Source of the DNA: Meandrina meandrites
Lineage: Eukaryota; Cnidaria; Anthozoa; Scleractinia; Meandrinidae
Direction: 5' to 3'
DNA: 64,000 nucleotides
Assembly: GCA_963693305.1 (NCBI GenBank)
Contig: OY855905.1
Span: forward strand, 45,197,395 to 45,261,394
How positions within the stretch are numbered: position 1 is the stretch's first letter; every line of letters starts with the position of its first letter. The position numbers were made by a program, and so were the translations under genes. Positions 22,232 through 39,300 of the stretch are shown one piece after another. The notes under the pieces are model-generated. The model was not told where the DNA came from. It made no database searches and saw only the letters and a list, made by a program, of their open reading frames with translations.

Positions 22232-24066
22232 TGTATGCGATCTGTCTTAGCATTATGTGCCTATCGTAAATCTGCGAACGCTTTCTTAGCAAGATACTGC
22301 ATGTCTGTTGAGGAATTTTTAGGAGTAGGAAAGAAGAAAAAAATAATTTCAGTATTGTAAACAGGTATTAGAAAACCTTTTTATCTCTACTCGTGTGTAT
22401 TTAAAATTGACACCGGTTACCTTATAGCACGATCAACAGTCACTTTTAAAAAGCCGAAGAAGATTTGTTGATATCCTAAAGCGTCTCACCACTGTCCGTA
22501 TCACGGAAACACTGCTGAATAACATTCAACAATATATATAATAATAATTTATTCATAGCATGGTTGAGTAAACTTGGACCCAACAGGGAACGGATGTGTA
22601 CGACTTTAGGAAACGAAAAACAAGAATGTTATGAGTGGAGCTCATAAACACCATCCAACATGATGCAACATATTGAAGCCGGATGGTCGTTGTTAGGGGA
22701 ATAAAATTTGACACGGAAGATTTCTGGACACTCCACTTTAATCTTTGAAGCTCTGCTGTTATGAATATCCTTCAACAAAGTATATTTATAACAGCCGTTT
22801 CAGCATTCATGACATGGTTCAGTTAACAGATTTCATTCAGGCCCCAAATGGAAACGGATGTGCACAAACAACTTCAGGAAACGGAAACACCTTTAGAAGT
22901 ACATTCGTTAAAGCCGCGCATTCTCATGGAAATCAACCGTTTTCAGTTGGTTGGGTCGTTTTTGCTTTCTTTAAGGTCACGCAGGACCCTTGCCTGTAGG
23001 GGGGTCTGGGGGCATGCTCCCGCAGAAAATTTTGAAAATTAGACGCTCGGAAGTGCTATTTTCGGCAATTTCTGTGATATAACTGTTAAGAAGTTTCGTA
23101 GTTTGCATTCTATATTCACACGCCTCCAATATCGATGGAAGCATATTCATTTGTTATTCATGATTCTTTTAGCCATCTCTCGTTATTCATGATTCCCAAG
23201 TTTTAAAACACGAAGATTCATGATTCATACCAATTTTACAGCTATGATTCATGATTCCGCTTCCACCCCCGAAACTTTAACATCACAGTTAATGGTGTTC
23301 TGCCAGTAAAATGACAATCATGATGTAATTCCATCATCCCCCAATATCCTTGAAGAGTTTTGGTGGAATTGATGTTCAAAACTGAGAGAATCAAAGCTTT
23401 GAAAGACAACACCATCTCAAGAAATTTGGTTAATGTATTGAGCAAGGGTCCTGCGCGACCTTAACAAGAAAACAAGTATCGGTTAATTTAGTTCATCATT
23501 CATCATTTTTTTCTAGTATCGAACTCGTTTGAACTGATGGATTTGATTAAGGTTGCTGAGAAAAAAAACTGACTTTTTAAACTGTTTTCGTTCGATCGAC
23601 CACAGAACAGAAATTTTAAGACTTGCATGGCCAAACGCACACAACATTATTTGAACGCAACATAGATTCATTCAGATGTTGTGAATCGAGGAGTTTGCCT
23701 AACGAGCTTATCATCATGTAACAAACGTCGCACGGAAAACTGGGACATCTTCAAACCTGACTTCAACATGTAACATATTTCAACAGGTGGCCAAAAGTGC
23801 TGCTAGTTGAATGGTGCGTTTTCAAAATTTTACTATGCTATGAGTTCCTTTTAGTTACTTTATTTTGGCCTTTATTCTTAGAATCGGAGATGGAAAACAT
23901 TGTTAGAATTGAAGCATTGCCTTGCCAGATTCCACTTCTCTCCCTGGGTATTGCTCGGCCTGCTTTACACAACGTGATTTATTCACTTTGGTGTATCCGC
24001 TGACATGACGGGGCTCGATCCCTCGATCTCAGCGATCACTTCGCGCTGTCCTTCGCGCTTGCAATA
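22232..24066. other. intergenic region before HINT2
   Basis: No gene recognised. Apart from the TTAA element at 22975-23460, two diverged stretches near 22,540-22,620 and 22,760-22,900 share TTCAACAA...ACGGATGTG-type words and look like old duplicates. The last 100 bases before 24067 become GC-richer with GCGCGAG words, consistent with a TATA-less promoter. Confidence 0.4.
22975..23460. mobile_element. 486-bp TTAA-flanked MITE
   Basis: Ends GGTCACGCAGGACCCTTGC and GCAAGGGTCCTGCGCGACC, inverted with one mismatch, flanked by TTAA (22971-22974, 23461-23464). Contains GGGGGTCTGGGGGCATGC, a word also present in reverse near 25594-25620. Probably piggyBac-like and non-autonomous. Confidence 0.75.
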
Positions 24067-29284
<5,218 letters not shown>

Positions 29285-29370
29285 GTCATTTGATTTATAC
29301 AGTGTGGCAGCATGTTATCCTCTCTTGTACTTGGCACAGTGAATAATCATGATGATTTTCATATTGTGTT

Positions 29371-29549
29371 GTTCCAGAAAATATCCATACCTCTCCCACG
29401 GAAGGCTGTTTGGTTTGAATCCCTCCACCCCTCTGGAATTTCCAGTAAAGCCCCATATGTTCCTTCTACAAATTTGGCTTTTGAGACCCCCCACCCCCTT
29501 GGAATTTCCATTGACCTTCCATGGGGTGGGTATGGATATTTTCTGGAAC
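29371..29549. mobile_element. MITE with TTCCAGAAAATATCCATACC ends, copy 1
   Basis: A 20-base inverted terminus at each end. The interior has two CCTTGGAATTTCC-type words on one arm and their complements on the other. It starts 87 bases after the HINT2-like stop codon, so it may be part of that 3' UTR. Further copies lie at 36338-36520 and 57973-58156. Confidence 0.75.
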
Positions 29550-30257
29550 TGCACATTTGTACTGTTGTATGTAATTGTAGTTTGCTATACTAAAAGGTGA
29601 ATGCATCAATTTATTTTCAAGTGCACTGAAATGACACAAAACCGTTTGAGAATTGAATAATGACTTGCAGTTCAAAAGAAATTTGTTTTCACTAGATGAC
29701 ATATTTTCAAGTGTCCCAAGGAATTTTAGCCGGGATTACTTTTCAGTTTGTCAACTATTGATTTTCATCAAGGACTTTGAATAGTAAAATTAAGTTGCAT
29801 GACAGATCAATTATGACGAAATGACATGAACTGTTATACAAACATGTTTTGAATATTTAAATGTATTTTCTGTTAGAAAAGCACTTCGAAAAGTGTCTGT
29901 TGTGTGTGTTAAAGACAACAAGTAAATGTAGCGGTGTCTATTCAAGGGGATTGATTGTACTAATTACTTTACTTGAAACTTCATGATGTATATGTGAAAG
30001 ACTGTAACTATGGCAACCACAAACTTGCAAAGCAACAGAGTAAAAAATCCTAGGATAGGTCATGATTGGTTGTAGTATTGTATTTTCAATAAATAATTTG
30101 GTTTGAAGGCCACGTTCTATTTGTACATTCATATTGGTTGTGCTGGTTTACAACCAAATAATTCTCGTTTTGATCCTAATTCAGGAATTTGATTAACAGG
30201 AAGATGAAAGATGTAAATTCAGAGTTATCAAAATCACAGAAAAAAAGTTGAAGTCTG

Positions 30258-30552
30258 CATCAGGCCTAAATGGCCCATACTGCCGGAGCTAATCCTGATT
30301 CCTGTACCATTAAGCGAGTAGAGTATATCTATCCCCCCCCCCCCCCCCCCCCTTGGATGGCATGGGATGCTAGTCCATCGCAGGGTTATCCCCACCAGTA
30401 AATTCACCGGTACCCATTTATATACCTCTGGGTGGAGAGAGGCACTGCGACAGTAAAGTGTCTTGCCCAAGAAAACAACGTAGTGACCCGGCCAGGGCTT
30501 GAACCCGGACTCCTCGATCCAGAGTTAGTGCGCTGACCATTAGGCAGCCATG
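30258..30552 (-). repeat. tRNA-derived SINE, copy 2
   Basis: Same layout as copy 1: GGTTCAAGCCC as B box, a GGCTGCCTAATGG region as A box, and the body with GGGGTAAT and a long C/G run at 30331-30352. The body resembles copy 1 but is clearly diverged (CTCGCTTAATGG in place of the usual tail). Confidence 0.75.
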
Positions 30553-30559
30553 TCTCCCT

Positions 30560-31700
30560 TCACAAGCTCGGAACAGAAGAACATGCTGAGTTCCCAGTGG
30601 CAGAGAAACCCATGATCCTCAGCACACTGGTCTGATGCTCTTACCACCCAGCTGCATGGAGTAAATGCGAGAGTCAGAGAGCAGGTTGCTGAGTTATAGG
30701 CAAAGGAAAAAAGAGCAATTTTCAAGTCAATTTCAAATCCATCCATATATCACGCTCGATTTTAAATCCATACAAACTCTTGTAGTGTGCTTTGGTCACC
30801 TGTTGTCCCCAGAGCCCGCTTTTCTTTTGATCAGCACAAGGAACACGGACTCCCGCAGCTTCCGATATTTTAAGCACGAGCAGAATGCTTATTGTCAGCC
30901 AATCAGGTTGTGACTATTCTGCACTCAGTTGATGTTCTGAGACAATAGGGAGACACCTCATGACAATTTATACCACGTAACACTCAGTTCATGTAGTGAA
31001 TACAAACAGCACTCCGGTAAGTCTATTTAGCACTCCGGTTAGCCTATGATACACTTCGGTTAGCCTAAAATGCACTCCAGTTAGTCTACTAGCACTCCGT
31101 TTAGCCTAAAAAGCACTCCGGTTAGCCTGCTTGCGGTTAGCTTTATATTGAGGTTAGGATATATAGCCAAAATTTTACGGTTTCTTGCAGCTTGGCCAAA
31201 GGTTTAAAAATAAAACCGTTGTTTTTTTTTCTAAGCTGCAACCCATTTGCTATTTATTCGTTCTACTAATAATCGATCTCGATCACAGAGGGAAAATCCG
31301 TCTTCGGAAAAAGAGACCAACCGGAGTGTCAGTATTATAAGTTTGAATCTTTCAACAGTTCGGGTAACGCGCCATGATTCCCTCCTCAGTGTACACGCGC
31401 CTCGGATAAAGAATACCAATGTGAAGCAAAATTATTGTCTGTGATGTTCTTGTAATTTTGAGGAGATCGGAGCCTTTACGGCGGGAGGATTCCCTTCAGT
31501 GGAACCGCTCGGTTTTTTCGTTTCAGTACCCAATGGCAATGGAACTGAAATCCACCTAAATAGCCATAAATCGACCCAGAAACCTCATTAGAAACATTCG
31601 TATTTTCAGCTTTAAAAATGCAACTGTGTTTCTCCCCATACAAATCGTAACATTTCGACTGCTGGATAACTCGATGTTTAACACAGTACGGTCGCTCATC
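30560..31700. other. intergenic region between HINT2 and the FReD array
   Basis: No gene recognised. Contains the minisatellite at 31008-31142 and otherwise unstructured sequence. Short open frames here lack domains or splice context. Confidence 0.45.
31008..31142. repeat. minisatellite, ~21-bp unit
   Basis: About six head-to-tail units related to AGCACTCCGGTTAGCCTA with substitutions and small length changes. The array ends in GCTTGCGGTTAGC. Non-coding. Confidence 0.8.
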
Positions 31701-31759
31701 GAGCTTGGGCTACCTGTGGTGAGAGCGAGCATGCAGAGCGACACGACAAAAACCTCTCA

Positions 31760-33180
31760 TTCCAGTTTTGCCTAACACAGCTGTCGAGGTAGCCACTTCT
31801 CACGGATAATCAAGCTATTTGCTGAGCATATTAGCTCAGGTTGAAAATTGGAAAATTAATATAAACATATTAATGGTCTGACATCATTGACAGCGAATTA
31901 CGTTCCATATAGTGCATTTTAACTTAAAATATCAATTTTAAACCCAGGCTGAATAAATACAACACTACACCTGCGATGCTTTCAAATAAATTTCAGGAGA
32001 AAGTCTCAACTGGTAATTTACGTGCGAGGTCAACAAGGGGACATCACTTTAGCACAGTTGTGCTAAATACATTAGCACTTAAATAAAGTGATTTATTTAT
32101 TTTTATTATATTTTATATATCAAGAAAAACTTGTTAAAGCCTAGTTCCCACGAGCGACATAACGATCATAATCAAAAGCACAAACAAAACGCTGTTATGT
32201 CGCTTATGTCTTAGTGGGAACGTCCAGAAACATAATCATAAGCGCCCTTATGATCAACATAATCATAATCATAAGAAAATGATCGACCATTTTCTTATGA
32301 TTATGATTATGTCTATGTCTATGACTATGACTATGTTGCTTTTCTTCATAGTGGGAACGCGAAAATTATAACGACATAATCAGAAACATAATGACGCAAC
32401 TGGGTCATTGTGTTTTGGCCACTAAAATTCTAGGTCCAGTTCTTTCGGGTCGGTTTATTTTAACAGAGAATACCATTCTTTGAGTTTTAAGTGCGGAAGT
32501 TCCCACTAGAACATAAGAAGCTTATGTTTATGTTTATGATTATGCTTATGCTTATGATCCTTATGTTGCTAGTGGGAACTAAGCTTAAGGAATTATAAAA
32601 TCTGCAACATTTTGGAAAATCCTGCTGTACAAAGAGTGTTGCAGCTTCAAAGAAAAACTTGGGATGGGATTTTTGTTTATTAATCTATACTCGAGCAAAT
32701 AAGACTCATGTGATAGATAACAAAACTTGGTGTTCGTTTACACAATCAAATAAACATTTTCAAGCAAAACTTGTTCCTGTGTAATTAGCTTCAACGAGCC
32801 ATGTTACGATAATTTGAGTCATTGTTTTCCACGTTCAAAATAATCTTCAAATTAAAAAAAATCTCAAAACAATCGTTTGCTATAATAAAAAAAACATCGA
32901 ACGCACGGCCAAAAAATTGCAGGAATTAGCACTCCAAGAATCGAAGATTAAATGCACGTCACTACGTACCACATGATACGGCCCGTGATACACATTTTAT
33001 GCTGCAGATAAATGCGCTTGAGTCGAACGTGAAGTATTTGTTCTAAAATCCACAACATAGAAAAGCAAGCTTCTTAAAAAACACACTAACATTGCCTTAG
33101 TTTGTGAGCGAGATAGTGAGTAAAAATGAACTAGAGAATGTAAGAGCGAGGGTATAAAGTGTACGGGATGAAAATTATGT
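31760..33180 (+). pseudogene. vestigial FReD-gene upstream unit 1
   Basis: Aligns piecewise with sequence upstream of the intact FReD genes: TCTCACGGATAAT, GGTCTGACATCATTGACAGC, AAACCCAGGCT, then CAGGAGAAAGTCTCAACT. The TATA position reads GAATAAATAC and no start codon or coil sequence remains. The downstream part (GCAGCTTCAAAG...ATCAAATAAACATT...GTGATACAC) is repeated in the next unit. A 447-base transposon sits inside. I read it as a dead duplicate of the gene's 5' end. Confidence 0.6.
32138..32584. mobile_element. 447-bp TTAA-flanked MITE with ATAATCATAATC repeats
   Basis: Ends AGCCTAGTTCCCACGAGCGA and GCTAGTGGGAACTAAGC are inverted, with TTAA outside (32134-32137, 32585-32588). The interior is built of CATAATCATAAG and TTATGATTATG words facing each other. 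Inserted in the vestigial FReD unit 1. Confidence 0.75.
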
Positions 33181-34120
33181 CCACCCATTTACAGATAGGC
33201 TCTACTGCAGCTGCCAAAGGAGCCTAACTTAGAGATATTTCTCATGGACTATGGTAGCTTGATTTATTTAATAAAGATATACTACCTGGAACTAGTGGCC
33301 GAACAAACATGTGCTAAAACACGGAAAATTAGGCCTGATTAATATAAACATGCTCTTAATGTGTCTGACATTAGTAACAGCGAATTAGGTTCCCTTAAGT
33401 GCTTTTTAACTTCAACTATCAATTTGAAACCCAGGCTTTATAAATAGAATGCTGCACACTGCATTGTGTTCTAAAAGCATTTCTAGAAGAAGTTGCACTA
33501 GTCATCACAACTATTAACTGGCGTGCCAGCTTTTGAACAAGGGGATTTTGTCGTAGAATTTTGAAACTTCCGGCATTTCGAAAAGAAAAACCCGCTCTGA
33601 AAGACTATTGCAGCTTCAAAGGGAATTTTTAAGGGATATTTTTAGTAGTTTACACGAGTTAACGAAACTTGTGAAAACAAATCCTGCTGCTCGTTCACAC
33701 AATCAAACAAACATTGTCAAGGGGACTTGTCAATGCAAACTCGTTCGTGTGCAATTAGCTAAAAGCAGCTATGTCGCGAGATTTCGAGTTAATTTTTTGT
33801 GACGTTTAAAATAACCTTCAAATTAATATTTCGAAATAACATTTTGGTAAGGTAGAAAATCACCAAACAGAAGGGCTAAAAAGGACAGAAATTAGAAATT
33901 AAAATTCAGTACACGTGGGCTACCACGTGATATAGCTCGTGATAGACAACTCGACTGCAGGCAATTGCGCATGTGATCGAGATGTGTTGAACGTGAAGCA
34001 CCATATAAGAGCAAGCCATTTCATTTGAAATCACATTGATGCTGCCTTAGTTTGTGAGTGAGAATGAGTAAGTGAACTAGTAAATGTCAAAGAGAGCGTG
34101 CAGGGCGGACTCATACTTAA
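33181..34120 (+). pseudogene. vestigial FReD-gene upstream unit 2
   Basis: Better preserved than unit 1. It has GTCTGACATTAGTAACAGCG, AAACCCAGGC, a TATA-like TTTATAAATAG at about 33437, and then CTGGCGTGCCAGCTTTTGAA. The last aligns with ATGGCGGGCCAGATTTTAAA at the first functional start, 34590. The start codon has become CTG and the following sequence no longer reads as a signal peptide. It is followed by the same GCAGCTTCAAAGG...AATCAAACAAACATTG block seen in unit 1. Confidence 0.65.
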
Positions 34121-34514
34121 TTTTGGCATGTACCCCATTGACAAATAGGCTCTACTCCAGCTGTTAAAGGAGCTTAAATGACAGACAGTTCTCACGGATA
34201 ATTGATAACTATTCACCAAAGTGGAGGTGGCTAGTAGTGGATATTTACCACTAGCCATCAACACTGAAGTGAATATTTGTTTTAGTATATACTAAAACAG
34301 TGAGATAATATAACCCAAAAAGGATGACTAGCCAATCAGCGCACACCAACACCGCAATCCACAATTTTAGTATACATACTAGCTCAGGTTATTACTAGCT
34401 TAGGTGATTATCTGAGCTTAACATCCGAAAAGCATTATAAACATGCTTCTAATCAATGTATCTGACATCAGTTGACAGTAAATCACGCAAACTGTCAATA
34501 TTAAACCCAGGCAT

Positions 34515-34527
34515 TATAGATATAAGG
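34515..34527 (+). promoter_or_regulatory. TATA element of FReD gene 1
   Basis: TATAGATATAAGG lies about 65-75 bases before the ATG at 34590. The same word stands at the same distance before FReD gene 2 (41829-41841), and TTATAAGG stands before gene 3 (45638-45645). Conservation of both sequence and spacing supports a core promoter with a 5' UTR of about 40 bases. Confidence 0.65.
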
Positions 34528-34589
34528 ATACATCCCGTATTACGTTCAAAATTTCTTTCAAGGAGAAATCACAACATCTAACTCTCAGA

Positions 34590-35338
34590 ATGGCGGGCCA
34601 GATTTTAAACGGAATTTTGTTTCTTTTGTGTTTTCAGTCTTTGTGTGAAGTGCTGGTTTGTGGAGCTGCCTTATCGCAGCAGACGACCGTCAAAGGCTGT
34701 GCTATTATTAAAGTGCTAAAAAGACTTGAGACAAAGATCGATTTGCTTCTTGGAGGGAAAGCTAACTGTTCAGCAGGTAGGAGAGTCCTGACTCTGATTT
34801 TTATCGAAAGGTAGACAATTAAACACAAATCCTTTTCTTTTAAAAAATCAGTCTGAGTACACTGGTAGGCCTACTCTGGGACCTTAACTCGCCGCGAGAT
34901 TGTGCGAGTTAATGCGAGTTTAGGCGAGTTGAGGCGAGTTAAGGGAAAATTGAGCTTGCCTAACAGTTGCGAGATAGCGCGAGTTTAGGCGAGTTAAGGC
35001 GAGTTAAGGGAAAATGACCCACCTTATGGGTTATTTTTAAAACATATAATATGCTTAACAAGTAAGTAAACATACATGCAAAAGATGCCTTGCAATCTTT
35101 GTGTCTTGAATATATAATTAGGCTCAGCTCCATGTTGTCCAATTATGAAAAAATTAAACCAATTTCAGATCAGATCCAAAACTGAATGAAGCCAAATCTT
35201 ATTTTATTTTAGAAAATGAATTTTTTTCCTAATTGGACAAGCTTAAGTATGGATATGGAGCCCTGTTCTTTATTAATTATATAGCATCAAGACACCAAAC
35301 TATCCCATTAGTGGCTGTATGATAATGATAATGATCAC

Positions 35339-35425
<87 letters not shown>

Positions 35426-38400
35426 AACATCTATTAAATCTACATAAATAGTTGGCAGAATAATAAAAAGTGCAAAAAACAAACTAATGTAAACAAAACA
35501 ATCATGAATAGATAAGTCAATATAACTGTAGTATAAACACAGGTAGGATATTTTTTTAATTCAATAACACTATGTTTTAATAGACAGGTGAGCATAATCG
35601 GTGTCACATGACATAGCATGAATTATTGTCATTGACTCCAGAATTAATAAAAAATGTTCTGACAGTCTGTGCCAATATTTTCAAACAACTAGTATAAACA
35701 ATCAATTTTACTGAAATAAGATGAAATTTCTTTCTCCTTGAAAGTTATCAGACTTATCTTCAAGTCTTCCATTCGACCTATCCTCTGCACATCACTGATG
35801 GTTTTCCTTGAAATCCAGCCCAATTGTTTGTTGTCACAACCAGAAATGAAAACACCAATTGCCTTTTCGTTTCCTCGGGATAAATCCATTTTAATTTCTT
35901 GCAAATGAAGGTTGATGCCTTTTTCGCAAAGACAGCATTTCCTGTATATTCGAAACTCCCTCCATAAACTTGGACAGTCCTGTAAGAGACACCTTGATTT
36001 CTTGATTTCTCTTCCTTTTCTTCATGAATTTTTCCGCCATCTTGAAAATTACCCAAAATTCATCTCGAGGACAGATGGTTGAACGAGAGGGCCCTGGGAA
36101 CTACTAGTTACCAGTATCTACTGGGTAATTTTCAAGATGGCGAACGAAGCTGGCGATCAATGTAAAAAAAGGCACCTTTAGCAGTCCTTTATTCAGTGAA
36201 GGGCTAATTGAAACAAGTCGTTATGAATAATGGATTGTGTTTGCCAGGATAAGTACAATGTAAGCCACACAGGATGTTACATTTAACCAATGTACAATTC
36301 TTCTAGTACCAGGTAACTTTATAAGAAATGTGTTGTTGTTCCAGAAAATTTCCGTGCCCTCCACAGAGGGTTTTTTGGTTTAAATCCCCCCACCACTCTG
36401 GAAAATTCCAGTTAAGCCCCATACTTAAATTTTAAAATTTTGGCTTTTGAGACCCTCCTTCCCCTTGGGATTTTCCATAATCTGACCTTCCATTGGGTGG
36501 GTATGGATATTTTCTGGAACTGAACAATATGGAATGCAACTAGTGTGCAGAGTATTTAAAGGATTCTGGCTACATCCCAGGCTCTTATTGTCAGCTGGAA
36601 TCATCATGAAGTTCCATCAGATTATAAAATGAAACTATTGCTACTGCTATTCATTTACATAAACAGCTTCTATGTATATTATTTCTGGCAAAGTAATTAG
36701 ATTTGCCACGACAAACAAAATCTTTTGTAAATCATAAGTCAGCTTAAAACTTAAAATTTAATGTTCTGTTATGTTTTTGTATTCCTTTGTCTTGCCTAAG
36801 CTTCGCCTATGAATACTTTTCGTGGTCTCTTGGTCAATGTCACATACTTTGTGGACCAAAATAAGTTAAATAAATAAGCTTTAATAATATCCCTAGACCC
36901 TGCAGTGGCCCCATGCCTCTGGAATTTCTACCATGCTTAGCATTGTAGCCTTTTTGTTAGACATCATCAAACTCTTTAATGCATGTTCAGGGTGTTCCTG
37001 GTAGTTCCATTGACAATCCAGTGTTGACTCCAAGGCATATGCATGAAAAGGTTAAGTAAGAAAACCTCATCTAACCTTTAGTTGTGAAATACCCTTACCA
37101 AAAAGGCTATTGGAAATTCCAGAAGGGTGGGACAAGCCAATTTACATATTTTTAAAGGTAAAGAACCTGCTTTCCTTACAAAACACTATATTTTGCACTT
37201 TAAAATGGCAACTTTCTTTGTAGATTAATTTTGAAATTACACTGAAAATAGGATGAGATAATTAAGGGCCTGTTTACAAGCAGGTAGGGTAACCCTAGTG
37301 CTAGGGTTACCCTAGCACTCCCACATTTCTTCTTTTTTTCACCGATATGTTTACAAGGCAGCTAGGGTTACCCAAACACTAGGTTAACCCTAGCTGAGCG
37401 CTAGGGTTACCCTAGCACCAGGGTAACCCTAGCTGCCTTTTAAAGGCTCAGGTAGGGATAACTCGCTTACCCGGGACAACCTTTTACCTTTGAATGTCGT
37501 TTGCTATGCTTGGTAACCATATGTGGTTACCAAGCATATTAAGTTAGCCCGGGTGGTAGGGTAACCCTACCTGTAAAATTTTGCTTGTAGACCTGGGCTA
37601 TCTTTCGCCCGCCTGCTAGGGTAACCCTAGCACTAGGGTTACCCTACCTGCTTGTAAATAGGCCCTAAATTGGTACCTACTTTGCTTACTGGTGAGATTG
37701 AGCGAGTTTGTGCGAGATAATGCGAGTTTAGGCGAGTTAAGGCGAGTTAAGAAAAACTGACCATAATCTCAAGTTGCGAGGTAGGGCGAGTTAATGCGAG
37801 TTAAGGCGAGTTAAGGCGAGCTAAGGTCCCAGAGTAGGCCTACTGGTGACGAAATATCAGAATCTTAAAGACTCTTGCTTAGCGAGTACATTTGAATTTT
37901 TCTGGGCTCTACTGACAACATTTGTTAGGATCCAATAGTTTTTCTTCCACTGGAGTGAAGGCTAAGGCTGAAGGACGTGTGCTTGCAGAAAAAAGAAAAA
38001 AAAAAGAAACGAAAAAACTCCCTACTTGTGGGAAGGGTCTTTTCCCGACCGCCCCCACGAAGAAGGGAAAAGCCCTGGGAACGAGGTTGGTTAGCAAAAG
38101 TGATGACTGTTTCTTTTCATTTGTGCATTTTAGAATGTGTTTTTATTTGCTTCTCGCTCAGTGAATAAAAAAGACTGCGCTGACATCTACAGCTGCGGTC
38201 AAACAGTCAGCGGTGTGTACACAGTCCACCCAGACGGCCAACAACCCTTTGACGTGTATTGTGACCAGTCCACTGCCGGTGGGGGATGGACAGTGTTCCA
38301 GAAGAGACTGGACGGCTCTGTGGATTTCTACCGCGGCTGGGCTGACTACAAAGCGGGGTTTGGGCACTTGAATGGCGAGTATTGGCTGGGACTTGATAAG

Positions 38401-39300
38401 TTACACGGATTAACCACGAACAACAACAAGAGATACAAACTGCGAGTGGATTTAGAAGATACTAGCGGAAACACAGCCTACGCTGAATACGGTTATTTTG
38501 CCGTGACCAGCGAGCAGTCCAAGTATCAGTTGAGCCTTGGAACCTATTCCGGTAAGGCGGCAATATCTTTGTAGCAACTTTCTTTCTTTCTTACTACTTT
38601 TTAGTAACGAGGCGAAATATGCTTCCTTAATTTAATACCACAGTGCTTGTTCGGTAGAAATTATTGGGTGCAACGCACAGGAGCGAGCTGAGCTCTCATC
38701 CCTTAAAAAAGTATAAAATCCATAAAACGTGGTGCATGAAAAGCTGGCAGAAAAGCCTGACTGCAAACTGTAATAAAAGATGTCCGATCCCTCTCTTAGA
38801 AAAAGGTGAACTTGCATTAAGCCTCGACCACAATACATTGCAACTTTCTTCAGTTTAGGGATTTCTGTCAAAGTTTCCGATAAGTATAGTATCACTTTAC
38901 TTAAAGAAGTCCGCTCACAGACAGCATACGATTGCGCAGTATCTTTGATGCTATTCCCAATCATTGCCTTTGATATATTCTCTCAAAGGCTAGTCAGGTA
39001 ACACAGGCTCTTGTTCTGTTTGTAGGGACCGCAGGTGATTCCTTCTCCGGTCACAAAAGTCACCCATTCACAACAAAAGACCGTGACAATGACTCAAATG
39101 GTGATGGTAACTGTGCTGTCAGTTTTCGTGGCGCGTGGTGGTACACCGCATGTCACACCTCTAATTTGAACGGTATTTACCATCATGGTGCCCATTCCTC
39201 CTACGCTGACGGAGTAAACTGGTATGCTTGGAAAGGACACCACTACTCTGCTAAACGCGCTGAGATGAAAATTCGTCCCGTTGATTGGATTCCATTGTAA
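34590..39300 (+). CDS. secreted fibrinogen-domain (ficolin-like) protein 1
   Basis: Exons 34590-34776, 38162-38551 and 39026-39300 join in phase (both introns phase 1) to 283 codons. Residues 1-25 are a signal peptide (LFLLCFQSLCEVLVCGAALS). A short helical stretch with LKRLETKIDLLL follows, which could trimerise. From residue 64 runs a complete FRe[72 protein letters not shown], a calcium-loop-like DRDNDSNGDGNC and the C-terminal RAEMKIRP. FReD proteins of this kind bind acetylated sugars and act in recognition or adhesion; that this one does is inference. Compared with gene 3 the coil lacks about 14 residues. Intron 1 is 3.4 kb because a 2,975-base transposon sits in it. AATAAA at 39490. 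Confidence 0.92.
35337..35425. repeat. (ATC)n microsatellite
   Basis: About 29 uninterrupted ATC triplets. The minus-strand frame of poly-Met is an artefact of it. Confidence 0.95.
35689..36056 (-). pseudogene. broken frame inside the transposon, unknown product
   Basis: Two overlapping minus-strand frames share one reading if a single base is dropped in the GCGAAAAAGGC run near 35925. The upstream frame reads VQVYGGSFEYTGNAVFAKK and the downstream one LQEIKMDLSRGNEKAIG, followed by NKQLGWISRKT. A separate short frame opens at ATGGCGGAAAAATTC (about 36041). The composition looks protein-like but I do not recognise a family. Confidence 0.35.
36338..36520. mobile_element. MITE with TTCCAGAAAATATCCATACC-type ends, copy 2
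   Basis: Left end GTTCCAGAAAATTTCCGTGCC (diverged), right end GGTATGGATATTTTCTGGAA. Same interior as 29371-29549. Nested in the 2,975-base transposon. Confidence 0.7.
37266..37665. mobile_element. 400-bp PIF/Harbinger-like MITE
   Basis: Ends GGGCCTGTTTACAAGCAGG and CCTGCTTGTAAATAGGCCC, flanked by TAA (37263-37265, 37666-37668). A three-base TWA duplication and GGGCCTGTTT termini are typical of PIF/Harbinger and Tourist elements. The arms are full of CTAGGGTTACCCTAG words and the centre has GGTAACCATATGTGGTTACC. Nested in the 2,975-base transposon. Confidence 0.8.

Larger units (their letters stand above)
34867..37841. mobile_element. 2,975-bp transposon with 6-bp TSD in FReD gene 1 intron 1
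   Basis: Terminal inverted repeat AGGCCTACTCTGGGACCTTA, with ACTGGT duplicated outside each end (34861-34866, 37842-37847). Just inside both ends are arrays of the 10-base word GCGAGTTAAG and variants (34893-35010, 37700-37826), in the same rather than mirrored orientation. The body carries an (ATC)n microsatellite, an older MITE (36338), a Harbinger-like MITE (37266) and a minus-strand frame with a frame break. No transposase seen. The family is uncertain. Confidence 0.75.

Noticed and set aside
31008..31142. Telomere or CRISPR-type array
   Set aside because: Units of about 21 bp vary in length and sequence without spacers. An ordinary minisatellite.
35300..35482. Minus-strand frame with about 29 Met in a row
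   Set aside because: Pure translation of an (ATC)n microsatellite.
37266..37665. Interstitial telomere repeat (CTAGGGTTACCCTAG words)
   Set aside because: The words are palindromic CTAGGGTAACCCTAG rather than a run of TTAGGG, and they form the arms of a TAA-flanked MITE.
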